Source: Trichinella spiralis
Taxonomy: Eukaryota > Nematoda > Enoplea > Trichinellida > Trichinellidae
DNA: 64,000 nt
Reading direction: 5' to 3'
Assembly (NCBI GenBank): GCA_000181795.3
Contig: CM012953.1
Coordinates: forward strand, 318,211 to 382,210
Numbering within the stretch: the first letter of the stretch is position 1; the number at the start of each line of letters is the position of its first letter. Positions 33,399 through 45,616 of this stretch are shown here, piece by piece. A model generated the notes under the pieces. That model was not told the origin of the DNA. It was given only the letters and a program-made list of their open reading frames with translations, and did not search any database. The translations under genes and the position numbers were made by a program.

Positions 33399-34404
33399 TT
33401 ATGAAAATCAAATATTCTTAAATTTTATAAATAATTATAATTATAAATAAATATATATATATTCATAATTTTAATGTTAGTCCTGATCTGTTTATTTAAG
33501 ACATGCTAAAAAATACTTTGTGAAATGCACTTTACTTTCTTAAATAAAACTTGATTTTCTCAATTGAACTTCATTGTTACTGTGTGTGTTTGCAAACTCA
33601 CTATTTTGCACCAGCAAGCTGCATTTCACAGTGCTTGATTTGTTATTAAAGGAATGTAATAAAGGGTATGTTATTTATACTGTATATTTTTTTGTTTTGT
33701 TTTTCAACTTTTTACAATGAAATCCTACGCAACAATATTAACAAATGCTATTTCTTTTCTAATTTGTTTAATTTTCATCATAATTTTTTTATAAATTAAA
33801 AATGTTGTTTATTCATTAGATGTACCATATGAAAAAGATTGTGAGCGTTGTTTTTATTTGTATGATAAGCTTTTGCTATCTTATCATTGAAGCGTGGCAC
33901 AGCCTATTTTAGTTGGCATTATTAGTGAATGCGGTTTTATAAATTCATAACTTTTATTTAAATTGCAACCCGTTTTAGATCAATTATATTTTAAACTTAC
34001 ATGTTAATAGAAATCTGAAGGTGTATGTTTATTGTGCGTTCATTTATGTTAATTAAAAACTGAAATGTTAGTTGTTTTTAAATGCAGTTTTTGTGATGAC
34101 TTTTGTATTCACACAGAATCAGAAATTTATAAGATCAGTTTGCCTATCAGTGAATAAGAAATTTTTATTAATCACAATTAGCATTTGCACATTTGTTATT
34201 TAAAACAGTGTTGTTTGTGTGTTAAACATTAATCAAAGTTTAATTTTAAACTTTAAAACCTTTAAAGTAATGGGGTATTTCTTTTGTCTACAAGCGATTA
34301 CTTCATATCAAACGTACTGTTAACAAACTTTTTTATTTTTTTAGGTTTATACTTTCAGTGGCGAATTCTTTATTTCGACGTAAGCAAGTCGATTGTTTTT
34401 TACA
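33399..34404. other. AT-rich region upstream of eIF3j
   Basis: No coding exon recognised. A TTTTTTAGG acceptor-like site near 34340-34346 followed by TTTCAG close to the eIF3j start could mark a 5' untranslated exon or a trans-splice acceptor. Confidence 0.35.
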
Positions 34405-36022
34405 ATGGCAGCTCATGAATCTTGGGGTAGGAAATAATGTTTTCCTTGCAATTTTTATTTTTTATTTTAATTAATTAATTTATTGTATTTTAATTTATGT
34501 AGAAAATGAAGGCGGAATGAACGATATGATGTTTTCGAGAAAGGATTGGGATGAAAACGAAAATGATGAAAATGTAAAGGTAAAAAGTGAAAAACTGTTT
34601 TTGTAGTATATGTTAAATTTATTTTAAAAATTTAAACATTTACAATTCAAATTAGGAAAACTGGTTTGACAGCGATGAAGAAGAGGAAAAGCCACCCGTA
34701 AAACAACCTCCTCAAGGTATAGTTGCACTTTGTTTTCAATGTATATAATATAGGTTTTATAATGTTAATCTTTCATTTACTTAGTTACGAAACCTGGAAA
34801 AAAGAAAGGAAAAAAGGCAGTTAAAGAAGTTTCAGATGAGGTATTGATGGTCCTTTTTTTGCATTTTTAAGAGATACCTATATTTGTCTTTTGCAATTCC
34901 AGGAACCAGAGAAACAGTTAAGCCAAAAGGAGTTGGAAGAAATTCAGAAGAAAGCTGAATTAGCCATTGCTCAAGAAATATTTAGTATATTCTTTATTGG
35001 TTGAAAAAATATTACTTTTACGTTTTTATTGTTTTTTTTAATAGGCACTGCTGATGATGATATGAAAGTCAATTTCGATTCCATGCATCCAAAAACTGAA
35101 GAGGATTTTGATAAACTTCGTCAAATGATTGTAAATAAGCTACATTTATGTGAGGTAAATCAATGCATATTTTATCTTTAATTCTAATATGTTTTAATTT
35201 TTTTATTGGAATATTTAAAATTCATATGATTTTAAATTTGTAAAAATTGTGAGCATTGTTTACTGTATTTTTATTCTAAATTAATTTTGCAATATTATTC
35301 TAACTGATGAAATTTTAGAAAGAAGCTGGATTTAATGGTTTTATGGAAAAATTAATTCACGATATTTTTATAAACAGTAAGTTTTTTCTTTGTTATATGC
35401 ATACATTATTTGCTGTTTACTTGTATTATTTTCATTGAAAAATATTTGGGGTAGTAGAATATTTGTAGCGCACCACAAATGGCATTGAAAACAGTTATAT
35501 TTTCACATATTTGTTGATTTTTGATAGAAAAGCAAATCAGTATTTGCTTGCCAACTAAAATAAATTGTATGTTCTGCATCCATTTGCAACTCTGATAAAT
35601 TATAGGACTGTAAGCTTTGTAAGACTTTGTATTTGGGTAAAGCTTCATTTTAAAATTAGGAGTTACATTTAAAAACTTGTAAGATTTAGTGTACAGAGGT
35701 ATGTTTTTATCATTTAATTTAAGCATGTATTGATTTGCAATTTTAGAACATTCGGATGTTGTACGAAAATTTTCACGCAGTTTGAATGCTCTTGCGTCAG
35801 AATTAGCAAAGATAGAAAAAGAGAAGGTGATATTGATTGTTAACCTGATTATGTTAATGTGAAAAATTCTTTTTATCGTACTTTTTGTTTTTTAAGCAAA
35901 AACCAAAACAAAAAAAGAAGGCCCCAATTGCAAAGATGAGTCGAAATTCTGACTTTTTTGATGACATAGTGAGCGGTATGGAAGGGGGAATAGAATATTA
36001 TGAAGATGAAGATTTCATGTGA
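34405..36022 (+). CDS. eif-3.J: Eukaryotic translation initiation factor 3 subunit J
   Basis: Nine short exons (34405-34426, 34503-34579, 34656-34716, 34785-34840, 34903-34984, 35045-35154, 35319-35376, 35747-35826, 35897-36022) join in phase to 223 residues, slightly shorter than human eIF3j (258). The order of features is that of the family: acidic start with ENWFDSDEEEEKPP, a lysine stretch (KPGKKKGKKAVKE), a helical segment QLSQKELEEIQKKAELAIAQ, the folded core with FDSMHPKTEEDFDKLRQMIV and FMEKLIHDIFI, a second lysine cluster KQKPKQKKAP, and an acidic end IEYYEDEDFM, like the EDFM terminus of other eIF3j proteins. It sits in the mRNA entry channel of the 40S subunit in the cytoplasm. Intron lengths are mostly 60-165 bases, with one of 370. 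Confidence 0.9.
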
Positions 36023-36118
36023 AAACCAGAGCAAATTCAAGTGCAACATCGTCTGGCAAAGAACCGTGATGAAACATGCTTTTGCATAGCAGAATTTGAT
36101 TTTTGGAATTTTTTCAGG

Positions 36119-36124
36119 AATAAA
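36119..36124 (+). terminator. Poly(A) signal of eIF3j
   Basis: AATAAA about 97 bases past the eIF3j stop codon on the same strand. Confidence 0.5.
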
Positions 36125-36971
36125 CTGTATTTAAAGATTGCTTTGTGCATGTCTGTTTTGTTTTCAGATATTTGTCCACCGTCCATTCCACATTAAGCAA
36201 AACAGCTTGTTGCAAGATGGAAAACGGCCTGTCTAAGCAATATTTTGAAGACAGTATAAGTTAAGAAACTTGAAAAAATTTAAAAATTAAGTCAATTATA
36301 ATACAGGATGAAATGTTTGCGTATTTCTCTTAATGACTGTTAATAAGAATGGTTGAAATGTGTCTTTATTCTCAATGCTAGCAAAATATTCTCTGTGAGT
36401 TCATAAAAATAAATTCGACGTCGCATTTGATTTTCTACGGAAAAATATTACGTTAAGTATTTCAAGATCTGAATTCACAAATGTTAACGTAAACAATACA
36501 GAAACATCTGCATACATGAAATAGTTGTTTATATGATAAATGCAAGTGAACTGTTTTACTTGTGAAGACTTAACATACTGTTAAAACCTGACATTCAGGA
36601 GGAATAAAAATATTGGACACAGTTTACAAACGCAGCTCTGTTTTAAATTCAAAGTTGATAATATAATTACCATAATGTAATTATTTTTACTGATTTATTT
36701 CTGAAATTATTAATTTTTCTTGATCTTTTGGTTGATGTCTAAGCCTGTAATTCAAACGTTCTGACAGTAAGATACAAAAAATATTGAAAAATTAAAATCC
36801 TTGTTTCATATTTTTAACCACATGAAAAGTTCTTCTGAATATTAATTCTGAATAATATGAATGGAGGTAAAGAGCAATCGTATTCAAACAATAAAACAAA
36901 AAGGGAGTAGATTGATTATTCATTTTACATTTTATGAAACGTAATGCGGACGGCTTACTCTAATTTCATTT

Positions 36972-37460
36972 ACACATTTATTAATTTCTGAGGTGGAATT
37001 ACTTATCAAAATTGAATAGCTAATAAAATAGTATAAGTCAGTCGCCAAATACTGATCAACTGCCGTACAAGTTTTGTGCGAGCAACCAATCGCACAAAGG
37101 GAGCGGGGTGGAGAAAAATGGGAGCGGGCGAAATCAGAGCACCTCGACCGAATCATGTAAAAGTGAGGATTTGCTTGTTTACGTAGAAATTGCTGAACCG
37201 AGCAAGCAAAATTTTCAATAGCAGTTTAGCAACCACAATGATGAGCAAGTTTGCTACTGAATGAAGAATGTATGATGAATGCGCATTGGAGTATTCCAAT
37301 TTTGCCCGCTCCCATTTTCCCCACTCCGCTCTCTTTTTGTGATTGGTTGTTCGCTCATAGCTTGTACAGCATCTGATCAGTAATTGGCGATTGTATTATG
37401 CTATTTTATTAGTTATTCAGTTTTTATCAGTAATTCCATCTCAAAAATTAATAAGTAAAT
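36972..37460. mobile_element. Foldback (MITE-like) element with ~160-bp inverted arms
   Basis: The segment 36972-37133 recurs inverted at 37303-37460, separated by about 170 bases. Shared landmarks are GCTAATAAAATAG, CGCCAA(A/T)TACTGATCA, CAACCAATC(G/A)CA and a purine-rich GGGAGCGGG. No transposase is inside. A third, shorter copy follows in direct orientation at 37440-37560 and a fourth lies at 51615-51785, so this is a dispersed family. Confidence 0.65.
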
Positions 37461-37560
37461 AAAACATAAGTCAATCGCTAATTACCGATCACACGACGTA
37501 CAGCCTATCAGTGAACAGCCAATCTAAAAAATGAGGTCGAATTTTAGCGGGAAAAATCAG
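37440..37560 (+). repeat. Third copy of the foldback-family arm
   Basis: TAAGTCAATCGCTAATTACC, then GATCACACGACGTACAGCC, then CAGCCAATC align with the arms at 36972 and 37303. It is diverged and lacks the GGGAGCGGG block. Confidence 0.5.
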
Positions 37561-39002
37561 AGTAAACTGGTATATATTAAAAATTGTCCCTAACAATATA
37601 AAAATATTTGCTATTGACTGAAAACTATTTTGAGCTAATAATAAAAATAAAACTTGATTTTCACTTAAATGATACTATTACGTCATCATATTACAGTAAT
37701 ACGACGCTGAGTTGAAATTTTATTCGCTTGGTGAAGTGGTGGCTGCGATGAAGTGAGATTCTTTTAAACATTGAATTTTTTCTTTAGATTTCAAATTCTT
37801 ATATTATACATTTATATACTGCAGAAGTTTCTTTTGCATTTAAAAATATAATTTACCATATATAAAAAATTAAGATATTATAATGTAATCTATTTATGGT
37901 ATACATTTACAATTACAGTTCAAATTTTTTATAAATTTTTTGAAGTAATTCTTTTTATTTAACTTTAGCTTATAAGAAATTAATTAGAATCATGAATTTA
38001 AGATTTTTATTTTATAACGGACACAATAATGCAACTATGCAGTTATTTCTTGAATTTTTTGATTCTGAAATAAGAAACCTCAATGAGATTCATAGAATAA
38101 CTGCCAAGAGTACTCTGATCAGCAGTGATTTATTTAGCAATTTTAATTTCCTTTTTTTCAATTTATTCAGTTAGTCAAATTTTTAAACGTCCGAAATTTG
38201 TTTTAAAGGCATTGCAATTATTTTCTGTCAGCTTGTTACACAAGTCGGCAAGTAAATATTGCATAGAATAATTCCATGGTTGTTTGGTACTCTGCAGCTA
38301 TACGTATACATATATATGTATTTGCAGAGTATTTAATTAAAATATGGTACAGAATATTTGTTAGGTAAAATTTAAATTTGACTTAATGTATGAAGATTTA
38401 TTACTTAAATTTTTGTTCCTTCTTTGTACAGTATGTTTCATGTACAGTGTCTTGGTAAATGTTAAATTTATAGATTGCACTTTTGGTATCGCAAGATTGT
38501 TTAACGAATTGCCCGTTCGGTATCCTGTGAAGCTGACAAGAAAGCGATAGTTTGGTTTAGGTGTTTTTTATTTTATTTCACTTTGTATTTCTTTTTTTTA
38601 TTTGTATTGAATATAACATGTTAGACGTTAAAATTTAAGTAAATCTGTTATTGGCAAAATTCATTTTAGCGGGTGCGTTTATTTCATTGCTCCCGATAAT
38701 ATGAATTTGCTATAGTGAGTGGATTAAGCTAGAATGGCGAAGTTTTATTGCTAGCCTTGTGGAATAATTCAGACAATTTTTGCTGTGTTATATGATTTGA
38801 TATGGAGTGATTGAATTTGAAAATAAAAGTGAAAAATAATTTACTTTTGTTATTTTTAGGTATACTGCAGTCGTTAACACGTGTACGGTTTTGTGCGTTA
38901 TGTATTTTTTTCATATTTGCACAATTTTGAGATGGGAAGATTTTCTCCATCGCAGGTAATGATGTTTTATGATTTTAGAAATAATTGTAACCAGTTTAAA
39001 AA

Positions 39003-39061
39003 ATGATGATCATTGTTAGGGACATCTGAAGTTCTAAAACAGTGACGATGTAGTGTTCTGA
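39003..39061 (+). ncRNA. Candidate box C/D snoRNA (orphan)
   Basis: Boxes in order: C ATGATGA (39003-39009), D' CTGA (39026-39029), C' GTGACGA (39042-39048), D CTGA (39058-39061). It lies in an intron, 76 bases before the acceptor of exon 39138-39184. The terminal stem is weak and AT-only, and I know no target for its guide segments. Confidence 0.45.
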
Positions 39062-41195
39062 TATATATATATATTTGTTTGTTTGTTTATATTGCCGTAA
39101 AAATTTTAAATTGTGTATTCAAAATAAAACATTTTAGGGAACGTTGAAAAACTCGTCACGTTCTATTTATTTCACTACAAAAAGGTAAGATGCTGAAATT
39201 TAAGAATGTTTTGTTTATTTTGCATATTTTCTTAAAAATTATAATGTAAAGCCTATTGGTGCTTATTTTGTTTGCACTTTCCAAAGGCAGCTGCGTACTT
39301 TCAGTTCCCTATTTCCCAGTGCATAAACTAAAGTATTACAACTTGGCGCTTAAGTGTGAAGAATAAATTTCTACATATTTGCGTTGTACTTACATATTTA
39401 TTTAGAACAATTTAAGCTACGTAAATCTTTACTGTTGAAGATAATTTGTATAAATATTTTTAATGGTTTAAAAGATGCTTAAAGACATCTTTTTAGAAGT
39501 GAATTTTTTGTCATTTTGTAGAAAATGGTGGAAGTACAGAGATGAAGAAATGAAACACAGTGTAAATGTATATTTGTTGCACTTATTTTCTGCAAAATTT
39601 ACGCATAAATTGTCGAATTATGACATCGATTTATTATCGAAGTAATGTTAATGTTATTTCTGAATTTAAAATAACGTTTTCACTTATGCTAGAAATTATT
39701 TGACAGTGACTGCTTTTGTAAGCTGACTTTAATTTTTGTTATTAGTACGTAATGATAATTTCATTAATTCAGGAAAGTATTGAATGCTTTAAAATTAGTT
39801 ATGATGAATTTTTTAAATTCAGCTTCCGATATCCTTTAGCACTGTCCAAACGAGCATCTTTGACGTTGAAGTTTTGGATGCTTTGGAATGAAGTGTGCTT
39901 ATATCAAGCGCAGTCCATTACTGGGGTCATAGGATTAGATTCGTTTTGACTATTGGAGGAATGCAACAGTTACTCTATTCTGCATTTATTGTGCTAATAA
40001 ATACGGATGGTTTCTTAAAAGCCCAAAACGGTTTCTTTTAAATTAAATAAATGTATTATTTAGTTTTGCAGTGAGTGATTAATTTTATTATAAGCAGTGC
40101 TGAAATGAATTTTAAATTCTAGTTTCGCTTTAGACATTTGTGGTTTCATCTATTTCGTCGAAACTGTCGTCTAGCTTTGTTTCATTTTGTTAAATGACAT
40201 CCTGAATTTTTGTAAGGTACTTATTTTCGTATTTTTCAGTGTATTTTTATATTATATGAAAAGTATAATTTAACGTTTCGAAATTTGCCAATGCTCCACA
40301 TTTGCGCATTAACTGTCTGATTTGTTGTGGGGCAGTTAAGCTAATTGGTGCAATAATGAATTGTCGACCTATCCTGCTGAAAATTATATATTTTTTTTCA
40401 GTGTGAAAAATCAACATACAATTTTTTAAGTTGCATTAATGTAATAAGTAAAACTCTGATGTAAAAGTAAAGAACATTGTAGTGAATTAATTGTATTTGA
40501 AACTGATTGTATGATAAGATATGGAAATAAATTATTTTAATGTTGTAGGATTTGCAGACGTTGGAAGATACTTTAACTTTTTTTGGCCAGAGCTTCTTAT
40601 TCACCATGAAATTAATGTAAGTAGTGGAATGCCATGTCATTTAAAAATGAGACATTTTTGAATGATTGGTTCGAAAGTTTGTAAATGTATCCGGAAAAAA
40701 TGCAGTTTTGTTCTATCTTAAATTGCTTTAGATTTTGCCGCATTTCGTTTGGGCAGATGCGCAGGCAAATTATAGATTTGGTAGTTGGCAAGCGTATTGT
40801 AAGCATCATTTCTGATTGATGGTATGTGGAATAGTCAAGAAATGTATATTTGTTTTTCAGCGTTCAACATGCATAATAATTCTTGCACTTCACTTGATTT
40901 GTTGATTATTTTTCAACAAATAGTTAAATAGTGCAAAAATCAAAATGTAGAAGTGTCGGCAAGTTTTTAATGTAATTTGCAGCGTCAGTCTAGCAGACAA
41001 AAATATTGCAGAACATTTTAATTCTTTCTATAAACCGATTTTGCTGATATTATATTTTAATTAATTTGTTTATTAATATTTAACAATTATAGGATACACT
41101 GGAAATGGAAGCAGTTGGAAATTGTTGAATAGACTTTGGAAATGTAAGATATTTTTTACTTGAAGCAACTTTGTTTTGATTTTTATAATTGTGAA

Positions 41196-41257
41196 ATGAT
41201 GATACGTTTTTCCACCAAGATCTCTGAAATTTTATGATAAAAATGCTTTTTAACTGA
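41196..41257 (+). ncRNA. Candidate box C/D snoRNA with LSU rRNA complementarity
   Basis: C box ATGATGA (41196-41202), D' CTGA (41224-41227), C' ATGATAA (41234-41240), D CTGA (41254-41257). The bases just before D' read CCACCAAGATCT, complementary over 12 bases to the conserved large-subunit rRNA segment AGATCTTGGTGG (recalled, not searched). By the five-bases-upstream rule the methylated position would be the C of AGATC. It sits in the intron 41144-41322, 65 bases before the acceptor. Confidence 0.55.
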
Positions 41258-41399
41258 TATTTTGTATTTTAATAATTTATACGTATATTTTTTTTACTTT
41301 GGTTAAGAATATATTGTTTCAGACCTAAGAATTGATTATGCATTGGTATTATGTGGCGATGATGCAACGAATAAAAAATAACAAGTGAGTAATGTGACG

Positions 41400-44345
41400 T
41401 AATTGCATGTTGCATCTATTTGACGAACAACTGAGCCAGGTATCAGTAGTGTAAATGTATTTTTGTAAATGCATTTTTTCAGTATCTAAAATTAAATTGT
41501 CTGTGATTATTGAAGAAAATTATGAGTCATTTGAACAGAATATTCCAATTTAACGTTTGATAGAAGTATTAAGTATTTATTATAACTCAGAATGGGAATA
41601 CATTTGAAAATTTGACTGGAAGTTTTGTGAATTATTAAAGTGGAAACAAAAGCAAAATTGAGACTTGCACATTGGAAAAGAAAGAATAGGTCAAAATTAG
41701 ACATGTTAAGCTTGTATTGCATAAAAGTGACAAAAACGATTCCAAATATGCAAATCGTTTCGTGTTTAGAAGGTAACTGAACTGTGACAAATTATTTTCA
41801 GTTTTGTTGCATTATTTGATTTTTTATTGCACCTGAAATCTGCAGATTGTTCTCTTTTTGTCAATCTGCACATTATAGTGCATATAGAGAGGTGTTCATC
41901 TCTTGCTGGGAGAACTTGCCTGTGCTCTTAGTGAATTTTGAACATACAGTTGCATATTAATTATCAATTAGAATTAGATAAAACATAACATTAATTCAAT
42001 TTCCAAAACAGTTCTGTCCATTTTGCAAAGAGAGTAGTGTGAAAAGATGTTACCGTTTGAATTGGCAATCAAATTTACAAGTTTGACCAGGGTTCGGTGA
42101 TAGTAATGTGTGGCTGCTTTCATGATGAATTGTGGGTGTTTGAAAGTACAGAAATATTTGTAAAGTTGCCATTCTGGCAGTACATTCTGTGATCTTTTAT
42201 AAAGTGGCGTGCAAGCGGTTGATGTTCAATTTGAAACCATATATTTGCATATACAGAGCTTTTCAAAAAATTGCATGATTGATTTGTATGTAAGCCGTCA
42301 TGATATTTCTGTGTGACGCGTCGAATAGTGTCGATTTGTCTTTGCAGAAGTGAAAATTGTCGATGAGTCGATTTTGAAAGATGATGATGAATAGTGCATA
42401 AGTTGAATTAACTCACGGGGAAACCAGTGGAAGTTCGGTACAAGTCACTCTCGTCTGGCTTGAATTTACCGACGAAAAACCTGCTTTGAGAAGCATAGCA
42501 TACCGACTGCTAAAAGTTTTGTAGTTGGTTTGAGAAATTTCTGGATAACACGGAATTGTTTTTCATTCAGCACGTTTGTGTCTGAATTTGGTTTGCGGTG
42601 GTTGTCGATGCAGTCTGTGTTGTAGATGCGGTTGAAATGGGTGAGTATATTATGTGTTGGAGCAGTGTTGTCACATGCGTGATGTTTGTTTGCTTGTTTC
42701 GTGATCGCTTTTTTCAGTAGTTTGTTATCTTTGAATAAAACCCCTTCCCACAGTGTTGTGTTATGCGTAAACTTGGTTGCAATCGTGAATCCAGTTCAAG
42801 ACAGCTGAAGCGGTTGATTCGAGTTGATCTCATGCAAAGAGAGAGATTTGTCTTGAAGTACTGCGCGTGGTGAATTCAATCCCATGTGGAATGCAGCTAC
42901 ACTCTGCAATCTAAGAATCAGCGAAACCGATTTTTCTATATTATTTGATGTGTAACTTGCCAAGCTTTCCTTCCAGCCGTTTTCTCAGTTGCTACAGGGT
43001 CAATTGTTGTAGAACGGTTCTTGAGCATTACGAGACAAATATACGACGAAACGCATGATATAACAATTTATTCAAGAGTAGAGTAATGATGAACAACACA
43101 CTAGCAGGGGAGCGCTTCCAGCTAACACATCCACGCAGTTGCACACTCGCCAACTCACCATCTTCTCTTTGATAATGTAGGTCAAAATGGTCGTTAAACG
43201 ATGAAAGTGCAACGTGACGTGACGGATCCGATGCTGGATGTTGACAGCAAGCGCGCCAACTGTCGCATTCTGTCAGTCCGCGTGCTAATCGGTGAATGAT
43301 AGCGTATCGGCCGTTTGACTGACACCATCAGTTGCGTTGTTTTTTTGTTGTGCAATGGAGCTGGGACTGTGTTGATGGTCGTTATCAGAGACCAAGATTC
43401 GGTCCAGGCGAACCTTCAAAAACAGTTATCGAATGAAATTGCCGGGCGTCACAAATGCCACGAACCGGGATCCTTATCTTCTTGGGAAGATGAATGCGAA
43501 ATTAGAAACAGCTCACTTGCATTGTAGTCATTTGAGAAAAGCCATGTCCTCACTGAACTGGACTGGACTGTACATCACTGAATAAGTGCTTGAATCCTGA
43601 ATCAAACTTTCAGTCAGATGTGCTGGACATCCCGCTCCTGTTCTGACAGAATCGAATTAGACTACAAGCTGACCTGGAAAAATGTACCTCCTGATGGAAC
43701 TGCATCCAGAGGGTCGAGATTCCTGTCGCTTCTTATGAGAGAAGCAAGTAGTTGGGAACCACCTGAAGGTTTATCACCTCACGATAGTATGTTGAAGGTT
43801 ACCTTTACCCACCATTTCTGGCCAAGAAGGTCCTAAAAGTATGCCGGACTTGAACAAAGCGACCAACAGGGTCCTGTCTGGCAGTAGTGGATGTGCGTGT
43901 GAATGTAACATGTATGTAAATGGGAGCACTTTTTGAAAAATCTGGGATTGCACAGGAACGGGCTTCATGATGACTTAACGTTCTTTCGTCATCATGACGA
44001 GTAGCACTATTTGCGTTAAAATTAAAAATTTTGTCAATTTGAAACTAATTATGTATTATGATAATACTGTGTTTGTCTGTTTTGGTTTTTCTTTTGTATT
44101 GTATGAACGTGAAAAAAGTCTGCGTGTGCTTGCTTGCGATTCCTTGCCAACATAATATGCGTTTTGGTCAGTTTGCTGTTCTCACGTTCTCAAATCAAGG
44201 ATTTTTAATTTAAAACCTAATTATATTGTGGCAACAGTATGCTATTCTTTGTTTTGTTGTAGAAAGCCTATCTGAATTTGACTTCGACGTACACCATCCA
44301 CCTGGCAAGAGACACTGGAATGCGGAGACATTCATATAGAATCGG
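41400..44345. other. Region without a recognised gene
   Basis: Mixed AT-rich and moderately GC-rich DNA. Frames of 60-72 codons at 43315-43527 and 43618-43836 match no family I know. The GC-richer part from 42.3 kb onward may be transposon debris or further exons of the non-coding transcript. Confidence 0.35.
43020..43276 (-). repeat. Possible solo LTR fragment, minus strand
   Basis: On the minus strand a GC-richer block begins TGACAGAATGCGACAGTTGG and, about 200 bases on, contains CTACTCTTGAATAAATTG, a poly(A)-signal arrangement common near the R/U5 border of gypsy LTRs. No flanking internal region or target duplication was found. Confidence 0.3.
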
Positions 44346-44351
44346 TGTAAT

Positions 44352-44460
44352 ATGCAGTAAAATTCCGTTATAACGAAATATTTGATGTAACGAACATTTT
44401 TAGATTCCCAGGCGAATTTCATATTAATTATATGTTACGAGAATCTCATTATAACGAATG
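44352..44460 (+). mobile_element. pogo/Tigger-like transposon end (left)
   Basis: CAGTAAAATTCCGTTATAAC followed by repeated TAACGAA motifs, as in pogo/Tigger terminal regions. A plausible partner end, TTAACGAAGTTCGACTG, lies inverted at about 46038-46056; 12 of the 16 outermost positions agree. No transposase is recognisable between them. Confidence 0.45.
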
Positions 44461-44507
44461 CTTAACAACGAAAAACTCGTTACAACTGCGGAATTTTGGG
44501 TTCTACT

Positions 44508-44890
44508 TCCTCAGCATGGTCAATTTCTACAGACGTTCCTACGTCACATTGCAACCACATTGGCACGTTGGACGCCATCGCATCGCCCGCCGCACCAACC
44601 AAGACACTCACGGTTGATCAACTGGAAGCTTTTAACGCGGCCAAGAGCGCGTTGCCAACGCCACTATGCAACACCACCCCCACCTGACAGCCAGGTACAT
44701 GCCCTAATGGTAGGCGCATCCGACCATGCAATCAGAACAGTAATTCATGGCAACCGTTGGCATTTTCGGTCACGTCCCACGCTCCGCATCTGTCTGCCAT
44801 CACCGCTGCGTAAGTCCACGTTTCGATCAGTCCACGGTCTATCACACCCTGGCATCCCCACAACCAAGCGTCTCATGATGGAAATGGGCC
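44508..44890 (+). pseudogene. Degenerate Ty3/gypsy RNase H-linker and integrase pieces
   Basis: In shifting frames: FLSMVNFYRRSYVTLQPH matches the connection between reverse transcriptase and RNase H, TVDQLEAFNAAKSAL the RNase H start, and VHGLSHPGIPTTKRLM the HHCC zinc-binding part of integrase. Stops and frameshifts throughout; not functional. Confidence 0.55.
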
Positions 44891-44904
44891 CTGGTACTCT
44901 ACCG

Positions 44905-45200
44905 CAGTGCTCGTGAGGAAGAAAGACGGTAGCTCACGATTCTGTGTCGACTACCGCGAATTGAATGAAGTCACCTGGAAAGACGCACAGCCCCTGCCAA
45001 GGATCGACGCGACCTTCGTCGCTCTGGCGGGGGCCAAGTGCTTTGCGACATTAGACCTAGCGTCTGGGTATTGACAAGTGGAGGTGGACGAGCTTACTCT
45101 GGAAAAGGCAGCCTTTTTTGTCCCGCTAGGGATATACAGTACCAGTTCAGCGTAATGCCCTTCGAACTGTGCAATGCCCCTAGGAAGTTTTAGAGTAGGG
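44905..45200 (+). pseudogene. Degenerate Ty3/gypsy reverse transcriptase fragment
   Basis: VRKKDGSSRFCVDYRELNEV, then [15 protein letters not shown] with a stop, then VEVDELTLEKAAF and, after a frameshift, QFSVMPFELCNAP. It covers motifs before the catalytic YxDD. In an intact element this lies upstream of RNase H and integrase; here it lies downstream of them. Confidence 0.6.
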
Positions 45201-45232
45201 GTAGCCAAAGTGGTCTATATCGACCCCTTGAG

Positions 45233-45616
45233 GAAAAGGCACAGAATGGAACGACTTTTCCGACTTCACAGCGAGATCAAGTAATTACCGACATTTTGCG
45301 AATTCAGTCAGATGGTTCAAAGTCTGTCCGTGATTATAAATTAAAAAATAAGTATGGAGTTTTGAAAATCGGCAAGGAAAGTAAACTAATCTGATTGGGC
45401 AAGTATGATGAATAATATGCATCGCTTTTACTGCAAAAGTCTTCGATGCTATCAATGCTGCTCATCAAAAGATTGATCATGGTGGAGAAAAAAAAACATT
45501 TCGAGTAGCACAGAATCAGTGGACCAACGTCACACAGGAAGCGTACCATTTCTTTCTCACGTTTTATGAAGAATGCCATAAGAAGAGAGCGAGAAAGCTT
45601 TTCCAAAAGCCATGAT
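45233..45616 (+). pseudogene. Integrase-like remnant (KRBA2/GIN type)
   Basis: One frame gives DILRIQSDGSKSVRDYKLKN then KYGVLKIGKESKLI. After stops, another frame gives KVFDAINAAHQKIDHGGEKK then VTQEAYHFFLTFYEECHKKR. The spacing of a DHGG histidine motif and a C..C-like pair resembles the zinc-binding start of integrase-like proteins such as KRBA2. The call is by resemblance only. Confidence 0.4.

Larger units (their letters stand above)
38850..41390 (+). ncRNA. Probable non-coding snoRNA host transcript
   Basis: Several short exon-like blocks with good plus-strand splice sites occur where no reading frame exists: 39138-39184 (ATTTTAG before, GTAAGA after), 40558-40616 (TTTGCAG, GTAAGT), 41093-41143 (TTATAG, GTAAGA) and 41323-41384 (TTTCAG, GTGAGT). 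A further donor CAGGTAATG lies near 38955. The blocks are 47-62 bases and contain stops in every frame, so they do not code. Two introns carry box C/D snoRNA candidates 65 and 76 bases upstream of the acceptor, the usual spacing. Together this resembles UHG/Gas5-type host genes. Transcript ends are unknown. Confidence 0.45.

Noticed and set aside
40285-40353. H/ACA snoRNA hairpin (stem TTAACTG/CAGTTAA under a TTGCCAAT/ATTGGTGCAA stem)
   Set aside because: The fold is plausible but there is no H box or ACA at the right place and no second hairpin.
40724-40772. Hairpin TTTGCCGCAT/ATGCGCAGGCAAA as an H/ACA half
   Set aside because: An AAATTA follows that could be an H box, but no ACA-terminated second hairpin is seen.
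43315-43836. Two plus-strand frames of 70-72 codons as host exons
   Set aside because: No splice sites join them in frame and no family resemblance is visible.
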